From AAA164-E04 sp964342825 (GTDB lineage Bacteria > Verrucomicrobiota > Verrucomicrobiia > Limisphaerales > AAA164-E04), in the NCBI GenBank assembly GCA_964342825.1, contig CAYFHO010000008.1, forward strand, positions 47,024-111,023: a stretch of DNA of 64,000 nucleotides, read 5' to 3'. Both the position numbers and the translations under genes were made by a program. Below the pieces are notes generated by a model. That model saw only the letters and a list, made by a program, of their open reading frames with translations. It did not search any database and was not told where the DNA came from. This document shows, piece after piece, positions 35,206 through 45,597 of this stretch (position 1 is the stretch's first letter; each line of letters starts with the position of its first letter).

Positions 35206-38200
35206 ATGAAACGGTGGAATCTTATCAACCCTCGAATCGCCTGCCTTGCCGCCTGTCTGCTTGGCTCCTGGATGGTGAATGCGGCGACGCTCTTCGACCA
35301 GGACTCCGTGCTCTACAGCACGGACAAGGGACGCGGCGTCAACTGGCAGTCCAAGGGGGGCGTGCCCCTCTCCGCCACCGCCGGCAATCCGGCCGGCTCC
35401 AACGGAACCGCTCCCGCGAATCCCGTGCCCACCGCCGGACAGTTTCGCGGCATCGTATCCTTTGGCGCGGTCACGTTTCAGAAGGGGACCAACCTCGACG
35501 CCTCGAAGAGCTTCGAGGAGAACGCCTCCAACCTGGACTGGCCCCGCACGGAAAACGCGGATCCAAAGCAGGCCCGCGTGCTCCGCGCCCAGATCGGCGC
35601 ACCGTACATCCGGCAGCAGATTTCCTTTTTCCTGGGCTCGGTCATCTCTGCGCCGATTACCAATGAAAATGACGGCGAATTGACCGAGGCACAGGTCGGC
35701 CAATACTGGCGTGCGGAACCTTTCACGGAAGACGATCATGAAACTGGCGGCTATTATTGGAGTCCACACGCTGAAAGAGTATATGCCGTCCAGCCCGGCC
35801 GGGTCGATGTCACCTGGCTGAAGGCAGCTCCCGAAGCGAATGATCCGCCAGCGGGTCAAGAAGGGAATTATGCCTCAATTGGCGGTCAGTTTTTTCGGAA
35901 GTTCACGAAATCCTACACCGTGTCTGGCGCCACGGTGAAGACCCCGAAGAAAATTTATTGGACCGAAAAAACTTTCCAATCCATAGGAAAACCGGTTCGA
36001 GTGCCTGCAGCCCGCGTGGGTGCCGTCAATATTGTTTACTCGGAACCCTCCTTTCCAGAACGCGTCGCTCAAGAGGTCGAAGTCTTGGGGCAGTCTGAAA
36101 TCGTCGTTGACGATAATGACCGCCTTCAAGAACTCAGGACTCTCTGGTACGATCGTACTGATGGCCAGATCCACGCCTACAACAAGGAAGGCCGCGTGTT
36201 CATGGAACTGCTGGGAGATGTCCGTTCGGGAGAAGTGCGTAATCAGCTGGGCTTCGAAATTGTGGATGTCATCCGTCAAGCCACACCCACGGACGTGACC
36301 ACAGAGCTGGGTGATGAACTGTTACCTCCTTCCCAATTGCTAAGCGATGGTGGTAATGTTTATCCTGAGCCGGTTTTGTCCGAATTGGGGAAGGAATATG
36401 CTTATCGACATGGCGTGCAGGGCAGTGATGAACTCACCTTGTATGCCATCCGGGAAACCGTCAATCTGAACGACTATCAGGTGTATTGGATGGAGGATGG
36501 CGTGGCGGGGCTGCGTTGGCCTGCCAGTCTGGCACGCTACGCGTTTGTGTGGCCGACGGCGGCCGAGAAATACAGCCATTACCTGAGGCCTGATGCCAAT
36601 CGGGAACAATCCAAGGCAACGGCTGTGCAACTTCCCACGGCGCATGTGCCCATCATCGAATGGCAGGACCTCGACCACGCTGGAAAGCCCAGGGCGTTTC
36701 TGACCGAAGATTTCCGGTTTTACACCTATCTGGACAAGGATTTTCCCGCGCACCGGTCGCTGATTCGGTTCACCTCGGGTGACAACGTTGCTTTCGAGCG
36801 AGTTTTTTCATGGTGGGATACCGGTCAGTCCGCTGAAGGCGATGGCGGCGCCGTCCCTGGATTCGCCGTCATTCTCAGGAAATCCTCAGTGGACATCCGC
36901 AGCCTGGCTGCCGCGCGGAATTTGATTAACACGCCTTCTCTCCAGCGTGGATCGCACCGCGAAACAAGCCGTGTGATCAACTATCTCGATGGCGGGAATG
37001 CCGGTCGATTCGGCAACGACAATCCATTCCCAGGCGCCAGCGGCGTCAATGTCGGCGAAGACCGGTTCGTAGTCGAGATCGAAGGCATCGTCCGGATTCC
37101 CGGTCCCGGCGTGTACACCTTCGGCGTCAACAGCGATGATGGGTTTTCTCTCAGCATTGAAGGCACTACTGTCGCGTTCTTTGATGATCTGCGTGGCGCG
37201 ACAGACACCTTGGGTACCTATAATTTTCCAAGTGCGGGGGATTACCGGGTCCAAATGATTTACTTCGAAAACGGATCGGCGGCTTCGGTGGAGTTCTGGG
37301 CGGCACAGGGAAGCCATACAACTTTCAACGGGCATTTCAGGCTCGTGGGAGACACCGCCAACGGCGGCCTGGCCGTTCGCATGAACAACGGGCCCAACGA
37401 CGGTCCCGATGCGGTGTTTGCAAAAAGCGTGGCCGCCAAGCTGGACATTTGGAGCGCCGTCGGCGGCTCATTGGCAATTGGCGACTCAAATTTGCTCAAC
37501 GCGCCACGACATGTATCCGGCAGTATCCAGGTGGGACAGCGCTTGAACGCTCCAAGCCGGGAGATGGCCTCATTTTCAGAAGATGACCTTTATCTCGCAG
37601 GATGGATTCGTCAATCCGAAGGCACCGCCTTCAATGTGAATGCCTATCTGGATCCCTTCAGTGTCGGTTTTGAAGAAGCCGCCCGTGGTGCCATCATTCC
37701 CATCAATGCACGCCCCAACCACAACCGACTTCAGGTCTGGTGGTTTCGCAAAGGAAAACTGGATGCAGCCGCGGGATTCGAGTCCATCTACTGGCCTTCG
37801 GTGATCGGCGATTACACCATCTCTTGGCCCATGGGGACGCGCCAGATCGTCCTTGCCAGCAATGATGGGAGTGGACCGCTATCAAGTCTCGAGGCTGAAG
37901 GCGGCATTTACTACCAGAACGACCGCAGCAAACCCGGATATAATCCCAACGAAGAGCACGCCCTCATGCAGGGCGGCCAGGCCTATGCCTTGCGCGACGA
38001 TCTGAACGTGACTTCGGGCGACCATTACTCATCACATCCTTACGTGCTTCTCGATTATACCGATGCAGATGGCCGTCCCGGCATGAGCGTTTTTCATGTC
38101 CTCCGGGAAACGGACACCATTCGATTCGATTACCAGGTCGCCGCCGGCACGGTACTGCAGCCGCCCATGCCTCTGCCTCTTATGGAGAAGCCCTTTGGGC

Positions 38201-41200
38201 CGCGCGTTATCGGTGCCCCTGCGCCCAATTTGAACTTCGAAGCGGGCGGAACTGATTTTACCTTCAAGGATCGCAAAGGCGATGTGTGGGTTTATCGTGG
38301 TCCCCATCACGCGGGAGAAACACCCGAAATGAAAATGCAGTTTTATTATAAAACCTTGCCGGGATTCTTTTTCCCCAGCCTCAGCTTAGCCCAGCAGCCG
38401 CCGGAGGGAACCATCACCCCCTATCTCCGTGGCTTTGATTTACAGAATGCTTACAAGGGAGATGCCGTATTAGGTAACGCCGACAATGATGGAGCTGGGG
38501 ATGGAAATCCATTGGAGATCCTCTACCGTCCTTACTGGCCTGAAGGCACTCCTGTCCTTCAAATGGCCGAAACCTTGACGATGCCAAAACGAGGTCTGCC
38601 TGCCGTTAGAGGGCAATTGAGCCTGGAGCTCTTGTACCAGCAATCCCAGAACCAACCCGGCAAGGGCGTGGCTGACCGTTCCGTGGTGCTGCACGATCCT
38701 ACTCGGGAAAAGCAGTTCCATTTGGCACCGAAGGAAAGTACGACCAAGCTGGGCGCGATCCCGGATTCGGTAAGTACTTCCACATTTCGTGGCCGAACTT
38801 ATTTCCCTAACCTTCCGCCTCACCTGAGTGAGAGGTTCTTTATGGATCCGAATCGTGGCGAACATGGCGCGCTTGTTTTCTTGGGAGAGTTTATCGATGA
38901 ACCTCTGGGCGACGATTATCTGCTGCTTAATGTCATTGGACAAAAAGACCGGGCCGACTTAAAAGGGCTCTGCATCAACTCCGATTCCAAGAAGGCGCTT
39001 TGGGACGCCGCCATCGATGGTCTCCAGACGGCCATGGAAAAATTCGTGGAAAATCCCTCCCGGCCGGGAACCTTCATGCCCTCTTCATCGCCTGAGACTA
39101 TCGGGGCTGGTGCCTTGGCCGAAGTGAAGGATGACGACGTGGCTGTGGACTCCTATGCCTTGACCGCCGTGGGACCGGGGACGGGTTATGTGACTCTGCT
39201 GGCGGGCAACGGATTCAACACCGATGTCCAGCCCGCCGAAGAACCGGTTGCAGTGCAAATTATCCGCGTGGTGGATAAGCTCTACCGGGGCGAACTGAAA
39301 ATCGTCCAGTCCTCCAATCCCCTTGCCGAAAAGCTCACCCTCCAGCAGGTCGTCGATCTGGCGGGGAAAGTGGAAGACTTCGAGTTCGAATGGAGGATCA
39401 GCGCGCCTGTCGATGGACAGCCGCCCGCGGTTTTTCAGAGCACGCGCCAACTCCTGCTTGGCGATGGCGCCTGGAATCATATCCCCTTCCCATTGGCGAG
39501 TGATTCACCCGGAGGCGTGAGCGAAAATTCAGTGCCGGCCCACCGGCGCGCCGCCGATGTCAATGGCAACGTCTCGGCCATCAGCCGCGTGCCGTTCCAA
39601 TCCGTTGCGACGGTCGATGGCAAGCTGCATTTCCAGAATGCCTCGGCCAGCCCGGTCCCCGGGAACAAGCTGGTGGTGCGATACGAAAATGGCGTTGAAC
39701 GGAACGTCACCGTCCTGCCCCAGGCCCCCGGCTTAGCGCTTGGAACTTTGGTGGCGGGCTTCGACGCCGGACAGGATACCCCTCCAGCCAATGACGGGAT
39801 CATCGATCTCTATGAACGCGCCCTGCCCGAATTGCCTCAAAGCATCGCGTTCCGCGGATTCGATATAGACGGATCCAAAAATTATTCCCAGTTTTACCTC
39901 AGTCTCGACCTCGATCCGGCCCTGGGCGCGAAGGTCTACATTGACGGCAGCCTCGCGGTGAGCGCGAATCTGGAAGAAGGCAACAGTGTTCCTACCAGCG
40001 TCCCCGACGCCTTCAACGCATTGTCCATGGTTTATCGCCTGGGACCGGACGCCTTCGCAGGAGGAGCGCCGAGCGGACCTAACACCACGCATCGCATTGC
40101 CGTGGAACTGTTCTCCCAGGCCTTGCCCAACACGCCGCAGACCTTCAACCTCCGGTTGGAAGCCTACGAAGTCGTGGACCAGGCCGTGCGGCCGGGAACG
40201 GTCTGGCTGCCGCTCGATCCCGACAAGTACGTGGACCAGGTTCGGGCTATCATTGGGGAAGGCGCTGACGTGCGTGCCCTGTCGGACAATTACCTGATCG
40301 CGCGTTATCGTGCGACCAAAACCACTCACGCTTCCTATCGTCCGGACCTCAACGGCGTCAAGCAGGGCTGGTCCTTGTGGACCGAACCGCAACTGGCTGA
40401 AGGATGGATCAAGCGCGTGCTGGCCGGCATCAACCCGTTCAATCAACGGGTGACCGATCTGTTCAATAACCGCATCAACAGCGATGTCAGTATCCTTACC
40501 CAGGCTGGGCAGCGTTGGGAAGGAGATGTCGCGCTGAATTTGGATGCGATCAATGACTATGGGTTGATCGAGATTTACGAAACCGTGCTGCGTCGTGGTA
40601 AGTCACTCAGCATCGAAAGCGGCATCAACTACGGCCCCGCCAACGACGCACTCTTGTTGGCGGCCGGTTATCTGAACGATCTTTACATGATGCTCGGCAA
40701 CGAAGCCTGGGCCGATGCTGCCAACCCGACCATCGGCATCGGCACCAAGGACCGAACTTATGGCGACATCGCCACCGCGCTTTTCGCCTTCAAGGGGCAG
40801 GTGTCCTCGTTATTGGAAGAGGAATTGACGCTGTTGCGCGGAAGGGACGACTTCCTCGTTCCCGGAGTGGAAACCCGGCCCGTTTACAACCGGCTTTTCT
40901 GGAATTACACACGAGGCATTGATTCCGGCGAAGTCATTTATGCCCTCAATTATAACATTCAAGAAAACAATGACACGGGCGTCGATGGTGTCATCAACGC
41001 CGACGACGCACGTAAGATGTTCCCGCAGGGACACGGGGATGCTTACGGACATTACTTGACGGCGATCAAGGGCTACTATGCCTTGTTGTTGGACGGCGAT
41101 TTCGACTGGGTGCCTCGCAGCGAAGCGGTCACGGTCCTTGGGAAGCCCGTCTCCGTGGATTACCAGGATGAACGCAAATTCGCCGCCGCCGCCGCCGCAT

Positions 41201-43995
41201 TGCTTCGTGCGGGGAGACAGGTGTTCGATCTCACATGGCGCAAGGATTATGTTCCTGGCGATGACGCGGGCTGGAGTCATTTCTCGGAGAGCCGAACAAA
41301 CGAGAGACGTCTGAATCCTGTTCCCCGGAAGTGGGGCGTGGATCACTGGGCCTCGCGCGTAGGCCAGGGAGCCTACTTGAATTGGGCCATGGGCAACGCG
41401 ATTTTACCCGATGTGGACACGGATCCCACGCATGAGGGCATACAAAAAGTAGATCGCACCACTGTACCTGAATTAACCGAATTGGCGACCATGGCGGACG
41501 ATTTGCAGACAGCCCTGGATAATGCAGAGGGCCATCTGACCCCCTTGGGCATCGCCCAGGGAAGCCTGGCATTTGACGTGAGCCCTTCACTTGTCACCGG
41601 TCCTGATCATGAAACGCATTTCGAACAGATATACGAGCGCGCTAAAATGGCTTTGGGCAATGCGCTGGCGGCCTTCGACGATGCCAAGGATGTCACGCGA
41701 CTGCTGCGATCCGAACAGGATTCCCTCGCGGAACTTCAAACATCGATCGATCAACAGGAATTTGCTTACACCGGGGCCTTGATCGAACTGTATGGCACGC
41801 CTTACACCGATGACATCGGGCCTGGTAAGACATACACTCAGAGCTATGAAGGACCAGATTTTCTGCATTATGCATATGTGGACCTGCCCGAACGATCCTT
41901 CCTGACAGATGAAAATCGAGAAAGTGGACTTTGGAGTTACACCGAATCGAATACATTTGAATTAGAAATTAATGATTTACCCAGAACGTTTGACAGGAAT
42001 GTGTTGGACAGTACCGATGATTTCCAGAGTAATGTTCAAAAGTTGGAATTTAATATTAATACCCATGGTTTTCTTCAGAAGCCCTCCTCTTGGAAAGGAC
42101 GTCGCGCTTATCCCGGAAAACTTCAGCAAGCCGCCTCGGAGATCATCATGGTGCATACGCGTCTGAGGCAAGTGATCAACGATGCGGTGGGAGCACGAAA
42201 TGACTGGAAGGTTTCATTGAATCACTTGAATGCCAAAAATAAAACCTTGGATGAAATTGAGGACTACCAGCGTGATTTACTCATCGCTGAGGAAGTTTTG
42301 GAGAAATCCATGGTCGCCAGCGAACTGGTCGGATATGTCAATGAGGCAACTCAGGAGGGACTTTCAGATGCAACGGAAATTGCGATAAAAAGTCTACCTC
42401 GAAACCTGATCGCTGGTCTTGCCGCAGGAGGTGATTTAGCCGCACCAGCCAGAGCAGCTTTGGGGCTTCCTGCCCTGGCAACCGACAAAGTTTTCGAGGG
42501 AATCGAAATTGCCAGGCAGGCCGTGATTCAAGCACTCGAACTGGCCACTTCCTCTGCGCAGCGTTGGGTTGAGTTTTCCGATATCGCTTCAAGGGAGCGT
42601 CTTCTTGAAAAGCGGGATGATTTTCTTGAGCTTGCCAACCAACTCGGTGACTCCCAGGCGCATCTTTGGACGATTAACCAAACACTGCGTGAGCTCGATG
42701 ATGCCTGGCGTGCCTACCGCGCCCTCGAAGCCGAGGGCGACCGCATCCAGGCCGAACGCGAGGTTTTTCGCCAACGCTCCGCGGCCCTGGTGCAGGGATT
42801 TCGTACGCGTGACGCGGCCTTCCGCGTTTTCCGCAACGAGAAACTGGAACGTTACAAGACGCTGTTCGATCTGTCGGCGCGTTACGCCTTTCTGGCGGCC
42901 AATGCCTTCGATTACGAAACCGGCCTGTTGAACACCCAGCAGGGCAAGGAATTCATCAACCGCATCGTGAACGCGCGCGCGCTGGGCGTCATGCGTGATG
43001 GCGAACCCCAATTCGCCGGCAGCAACACCGGCGATCCCGGTTTGTCCAGCGTGCTGGCCGAGATGAAGGCCGACTTCGACGTGCTCAAGGGGCGGCTTGG
43101 ATTGAACAATCCCGATGGTTACGGCACGACCGTTTCCCTGCGTATGGAGAGGGAACGCATCATTCCCGCCGCCGATGGGGATGCAGCCTGGCAGGACGTT
43201 CTTGAGAGAGGGCGGCGTACCAATTTACTCGATGACGCGGACGTGCGCCGCTATTGCATGCAGTTGGATCGCGGTAACGGTCTCCCGGTGCCCGGTCTTG
43301 TGCTGGAGTTCTCCACGACCATCGAGGATGCCGTCAATCTGTTCGGTAAGCAATTGGCGGGTGGCGACCATTACTTCGACACCAGTTCCTTCGCAACTAA
43401 GATCTTTTCGGTTGGGGTCGCATTGGAAGGCTATGTTGGGATGGATAACCCGGTGGCCAACACGTCCGCGATCGGCGCCGTGGGCGGGTATTCGCCGCCC
43501 GATCCTTCCACCACTTTCCTGGGATCGAAATCCCTGGCCGCCACACCGGGCATCTATCTGATTCCAGTGGGCGTCGATTCCATGCGCAGTCCTCCTTTGG
43601 GTGACTCGAGTCGCACCCGGTCGTGGAAGGTGAATGACGTGGCGATTCCTTTGCCGTTCAACATCGGGGGATCGGATTTCTCCACCAAGGCCCTTTGGCA
43701 GTCGAGCGAATCCTTGACGGAACCTTTGTTTGAACTGCGCAAGCATCAGGCTTTCCGTCCGGTATCCACCACCGCCGCGTTCCATAGTGATATTTATGGT
43801 GGTTTTGGCAACCTGCGCCTTTCACAATTCACCAACAACCGCCTGATCGGAAGATCAGTCTGGAATACCAAATGGAAACTGGTCATACCAGGTCACAAGC
43901 TGTTGGGGGACCCGCTGGAAGGACTGGATCGCTTCATTGACACGGTCAAGGATGTGAAGATTCATTTCGTGACCTATTCCTATGCCGGAAATTAA
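35206..43995 (+). CDS. Giant (2929-residue) exported PA14-domain protein
   Basis: Starts with a signal peptide ('PRIACLAACLLGSWMVNAATLF'). A PA14-type domain is visible at about 615-710 ('VVEIEGIVRIPGPGVYTFGVNSDDGFSLSIEG ... SVEFWAAQG'); this fold binds carbohydrate in many adhesins and hydrolases. The remainder is mostly beta-rich with no motif I recognise. Exceptions are a 'DTGVDGVINADDARKMFPQGHGD' dockerin- or EF-hand-like loop near 1925 and a long helical, probably coiled-coil, region (about 2090-2600, 'LRSEQDSLAELQTSIDQQEF'). No catalytic signature, membrane anchor or sorting signal was identified. Most of the gene is GC-rich (near 60% or more in samples), with an AT-rich island around 41.9-42.6 kb. 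Likely a very large secreted scaffold or adhesin. Confidence 0.8.
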   Translation: MKRWNLINPRIACLAACLLGSWMVNAATLFDQDSVLYSTDKGRGVNWQSKGGVPLSATAGNPAGSNGTAPANPVPTAGQFRGIVSFGAVTFQKGTNLDASKSFEENASNLDWPRTENADPKQARVLRAQIGAPYIRQQISFFLGSVISAPITNENDGELTEAQVGQYWRAEPFTEDDHETGGYYWSPHAERVYAVQPGRVDVTWLKAAPEANDPPAGQEGNYASIGGQFFRKFTKSYTVSGATVKTPKKIYWTEKTFQSIGKPVRVPAARVGAVNIVYSEPSFPERVAQEVEVLGQSEIVVDDNDRLQELRTLWYDRTDGQIHAYNKEGRVFMELLGDVRSGEVRNQLGFEIVDVIRQATPTDVTTELGDELLPPSQLLSDGGNVYPEPVLSELGKEYAYRHGVQGSDELTLYAIRETVNLNDYQVYWMEDGVAGLRWPASLARYAFVWPTAAEKYSHYLRPDANREQSKATAVQLPTAHVPIIEWQDLDHAGKPRAFLTEDFRFYTYLDKDFPAHRSLIRFTSGDNVAFERVFSWWDTGQSAEGDGGAVPGFAVILRKSSVDIRSLAAARNLINTPSLQRGSHRETSRVINYLDGGNAGRFGNDNPFPGASGVNVGEDRFVVEIEGIVRIPGPGVYTFGVNSDDGFSLSIEGTTVAFFDDLRGATDTLGTYNFPSAGDYRVQMIYFENGSAASVEFWAAQGSHTTFNGHFRLVGDTANGGLAVRMNNGPNDGPDAVFAKSVAAKLDIWSAVGGSLAIGDSNLLNAPRHVSGSIQVGQRLNAPSREMASFSEDDLYLAGWIRQSEGTAFNVNAYLDPFSVGFEEAARGAIIPINARPNHNRLQVWWFRKGKLDAAAGFESIYWPSVIGDYTISWPMGTRQIVLASNDGSGPLSSLEAEGGIYYQNDRSKPGYNPNEEHALMQGGQAYALRDDLNVTSGDHYSSHPYVLLDYTDADGRPGMSVFHVLRETDTIRFDYQVAAGTVLQPPMPLPLMEKPFGPRVIGAPAPNLNFEAGGTDFTFKDRKGDVWVYRGPHHAGETPEMKMQFYYKTLPGFFFPSLSLAQQPPEGTITPYLRGFDLQNAYKGDAVLGNADNDGAGDGNPLEILYRPYWPEGTPVLQMAETLTMPKRGLPAVRGQLSLELLYQQSQNQPGKGVADRSVVLHDPTREKQFHLAPKESTTKLGAIPDSVSTSTFRGRTYFPNLPPHLSERFFMDPNRGEHGALVFLGEFIDEPLGDDYLLLNVIGQKDRADLKGLCINSDSKKALWDAAIDGLQTAMEKFVENPSRPGTFMPSSSPETIGAGALAEVKDDDVAVDSYALTAVGPGTGYVTLLAGNGFNTDVQPAEEPVAVQIIRVVDKLYRGELKIVQSSNPLAEKLTLQQVVDLAGKVEDFEFEWRISAPVDGQPPAVFQSTRQLLLGDGAWNHIPFPLASDSPGGVSENSVPAHRRAADVNGNVSAISRVPFQSVATVDGKLHFQNASASPVPGNKLVVRYENGVERNVTVLPQAPGLALGTLVAGFDAGQDTPPANDGIIDLYERALPELPQSIAFRGFDIDGSKNYSQFYLSLDLDPALGAKVYIDGSLAVSANLEEGNSVPTSVPDAFNALSMVYRLGPDAFAGGAPSGPNTTHRIAVELFSQALPNTPQTFNLRLEAYEVVDQAVRPGTVWLPLDPDKYVDQVRAIIGEGADVRALSDNYLIARYRATKTTHASYRPDLNGVKQGWSLWTEPQLAEGWIKRVLAGINPFNQRVTDLFNNRINSDVSILTQAGQRWEGDVALNLDAINDYGLIEIYETVLRRGKSLSIESGINYGPANDALLLAAGYLNDLYMMLGNEAWADAANPTIGIGTKDRTYGDIATALFAFKGQVSSLLEEELTLLRGRDDFLVPGVETRPVYNRLFWNYTRGIDSGEVIYALNYNIQENNDTGVDGVINADDARKMFPQGHGDAYGHYLTAIKGYYALLLDGDFDWVPRSEAVTVLGKPVSVDYQDERKFAAAAAALLRAGRQVFDLTWRKDYVPGDDAGWSHFSESRTNERRLNPVPRKWGVDHWASRVGQGAYLNWAMGNAILPDVDTDPTHEGIQKVDRTTVPELTELATMADDLQTALDNAEGHLTPLGIAQGSLAFDVSPSLVTGPDHETHFEQIYERAKMALGNALAAFDDAKDVTRLLRSEQDSLAELQTSIDQQEFAYTGALIELYGTPYTDDIGPGKTYTQSYEGPDFLHYAYVDLPERSFLTDENRESGLWSYTESNTFELEINDLPRTFDRNVLDSTDDFQSNVQKLEFNINTHGFLQKPSSWKGRRAYPGKLQQAASEIIMVHTRLRQVINDAVGARNDWKVSLNHLNAKNKTLDEIEDYQRDLLIAEEVLEKSMVASELVGYVNEATQEGLSDATEIAIKSLPRNLIAGLAAGGDLAAPARAALGLPALATDKVFEGIEIARQAVIQALELATSSAQRWVEFSDIASRERLLEKRDDFLELANQLGDSQAHLWTINQTLRELDDAWRAYRALEAEGDRIQAEREVFRQRSAALVQGFRTRDAAFRVFRNEKLERYKTLFDLSARYAFLAANAFDYETGLLNTQQGKEFINRIVNARALGVMRDGEPQFAGSNTGDPGLSSVLAEMKADFDVLKGRLGLNNPDGYGTTVSLRMERERIIPAADGDAAWQDVLERGRRTNLLDDADVRRYCMQLDRGNGLPVPGLVLEFSTTIEDAVNLFGKQLAGGDHYFDTSSFATKIFSVGVALEGYVGMDNPVANTSAIGAVGGYSPPDPSTTFLGSKSLAATPGIYLIPVGVDSMRSPPLGDSSRTRSWKVNDVAIPLPFNIGGSDFSTKALWQSSESLTEPLFELRKHQAFRPVSTTAAFHSDIYGGFGNLRLSQFTNNRLIGRSVWNTKWKLVIPGHKLLGDPLEGLDRFIDTVKDVKIHFVTYSYAGN

Positions 43996-44045
43996 GTCCG
44001 TGGGCCGAAGGTAGAAGCCATGACAAACCAACTTAGAAAACGTTC

Positions 44046-44927
44046 ATGAACACTTTGACAAGACAACTCATCACGAAACAACCGGACCTCTCTCGAGGAT
44101 GTTCATTATGGATCGCAATGGTCCTGTCCCTTTTGATATTTGTTCCAGTGAATGCCTTTCCACCCGCACCTCCTTTTGTAATTTATGGAACCGTGCGCGA
44201 CGAAATGGGGAACCCGCTCATTCTCCAGGGGGCTACCGTGATCTTCGAAACTCCTTCCTCGGCTCCGATCACTGCAAGCGTTTTTCCAGGCCTGGAGCCA
44301 GGTGTTAATTACCGCATGACAGTGCCGATGGACTCGGGGGTGACGGTGGACAAGTATCGTTCCAACATGGCCAATGCCGGTGCACCGTTTTTACTGCGCG
44401 TGCGGATTGGTCAGACGGACTATCTGCCCATTGAGATGTCCGGGGATTTCGCTACGCTCGGCGAACCTGCTCAATCGAGACGATTGGATCTCACTTTGGG
44501 GGAAGACCGCGATGGTGATGGTTTGCCTGATGCGTGGGAGCGTGCATTGGCCGCCGCCTCCCAGGGGGCCTTGGGGGAGATAGATCCCAACGGTGATTCG
44601 GACAACGACGGACTTACCAATCTGGAAGAATACCTGGCCGGTACCTTCGCCTATGACGCAAATAATGGTTTCTCGATGAAGATCGTTGAAGTGCGGGCGG
44701 AGGATATGTCTCTGGAATTCATGTCCGTTCGTGGGCGCAGCTATCAGGTGTTTGTTTCGTCGGATCTCAATGAATGGAATGAGGCCCCGTTTCGCCTCGA
44801 GGGTGATAGTGTGACCGATTCCAAGCGCTTCAGCTACCTGGCCGAGACTTCGGCGGTGGTGCGTGTGAAAATGGACACAGAGGATGACCGCTTTGTTCCG
44901 CGTTTTTTCAAGCTTCGAGTCGAGTAA
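44046..44927 (+). CDS. Exported calcium-repeat (thrombospondin type 3-like) protein
   Basis: 293 residues. A hydrophobic export segment ('LWIAMVLSLLIFVPVNAFPP') precedes a beta domain like carboxypeptidase-regulatory folds ('PFVIYGTVRDEMGNPLILQGATVIFE'). Then comes the acidic segment 'DRDGDGLPDAWERAL ... DPNGDSDNDGLTNLEEYLAG' (about 155-205), a calcium-binding TSP3/EF-like arrangement very common in exported Verrucomicrobiota proteins, and a C-terminal beta module ('GRSYQVFVSSDLNEWNE ... PRFFKLRVE') that often ends such proteins. No enzyme motif is present. It lies 50 bases after the giant PA14 gene and 58 before the MORN gene, so it is probably co-transcribed. Confidence 0.75.
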   Translation: MNTLTRQLITKQPDLSRGCSLWIAMVLSLLIFVPVNAFPPAPPFVIYGTVRDEMGNPLILQGATVIFETPSSAPITASVFPGLEPGVNYRMTVPMDSGVTVDKYRSNMANAGAPFLLRVRIGQTDYLPIEMSGDFATLGEPAQSRRLDLTLGEDRDGDGLPDAWERALAAASQGALGEIDPNGDSDNDGLTNLEEYLAGTFAYDANNGFSMKIVEVRAEDMSLEFMSVRGRSYQVFVSSDLNEWNEAPFRLEGDSVTDSKRFSYLAETSAVVRVKMDTEDDRFVPRFFKLRVE

Positions 44928-44985
44928 ATTTGGGCAACTGTAAGGATGGCGTGCGATCATTTGGCGCTTCCATGGGATTACTCCA

Positions 44986-45597
44986 ATGTCAACAACCCGC
45001 AATCGAAAGTCTGCGTTGAAATGGAAAGCCTCGGTATTTCTTTTGTTGATCATTGTGCTGTGGTCCGTTTTTCGTGATCGTCCTGCGATTTCTTCTGAAC
45101 CATTGGAGGTAATGCGGGAGGATTTGGTGTTGCGCAACGGGCGACTTTACCTTGGAGATGCCGTCGAACCCTTCAGTGGCAGCATGGTCGAATACTACGA
45201 TAATGAAGTCCTGAAATCTCGGACTTCGGTGATTGATGGACAGCTCGAAGGTCTATCCGAGGGGTGGCACCCTAATGGTCAGTTGCAGGTGCGAGAGCAC
45301 TTTAAAGCGAACGTATCGCACGGACTTCGTTTGAAATGGTCCGAAAACGGAACCAAAGTATCGGAATCCAACATTGAAAACGGTGAACATCATGGCCTGT
45401 TTCGCCGCTGGCATGAGAATGGTCAACTTGCCGAAAGTGTGAATCTGGTGAGAGGTAAAGCCGATGGCCTCTCATTCTCTTACTATCCGAGTGGATACCT
45501 CCAGGCGAGTGTGAAAATCGAGATGGGGGAAGTAGTGGAACAACAGTTCTGGGAGGATGGTGAAATGCAGGCTGATACCACTGAGGACCCGTTATGA
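44986..45597 (+). CDS. Membrane-anchored MORN-repeat (YwqK-like) protein
   Basis: 203 residues with a single N-terminal hydrophobic helix ('ASVFLLLIIVLWSVF'), which serves as signal anchor or uncleaved signal peptide. About five MORN_2-type repeats follow, each with the pattern 'G.HGLFRRWHENGQLAESVNL'. The family is often labelled 'YwqK antitoxin' in databases, but here no toxin is adjacent and the protein appears to be exported or membrane-bound, so an antitoxin role is not supported. MORN-type sheets usually mediate protein or lipid contact. Its stop overlaps the ATG of the next gene as ATGA, giving tight coupling to the 1560-residue cadherin-like protein, possibly as chaperone or anchor. 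Confidence 0.78.
   Translation: MSTTRNRKSALKWKASVFLLLIIVLWSVFRDRPAISSEPLEVMREDLVLRNGRLYLGDAVEPFSGSMVEYYDNEVLKSRTSVIDGQLEGLSEGWHPNGQLQVREHFKANVSHGLRLKWSENGTKVSESNIENGEHHGLFRRWHENGQLAESVNLVRGKADGLSFSYYPSGYLQASVKIEMGEVVEQQFWEDGEMQADTTEDPL

Noticed and set aside
35214..35683. Two long plus-strand alternative frames at the start of the 2929-residue gene
   Set aside because: Arg/Pro-rich translations typical of shifted frames in GC-rich genes; the chosen frame gives a signal peptide and runs for 8.8 kb.
44986..45597. YwqK antitoxin of a toxin-antitoxin pair
   Set aside because: No small toxin gene is adjacent and the protein has a membrane/export helix.
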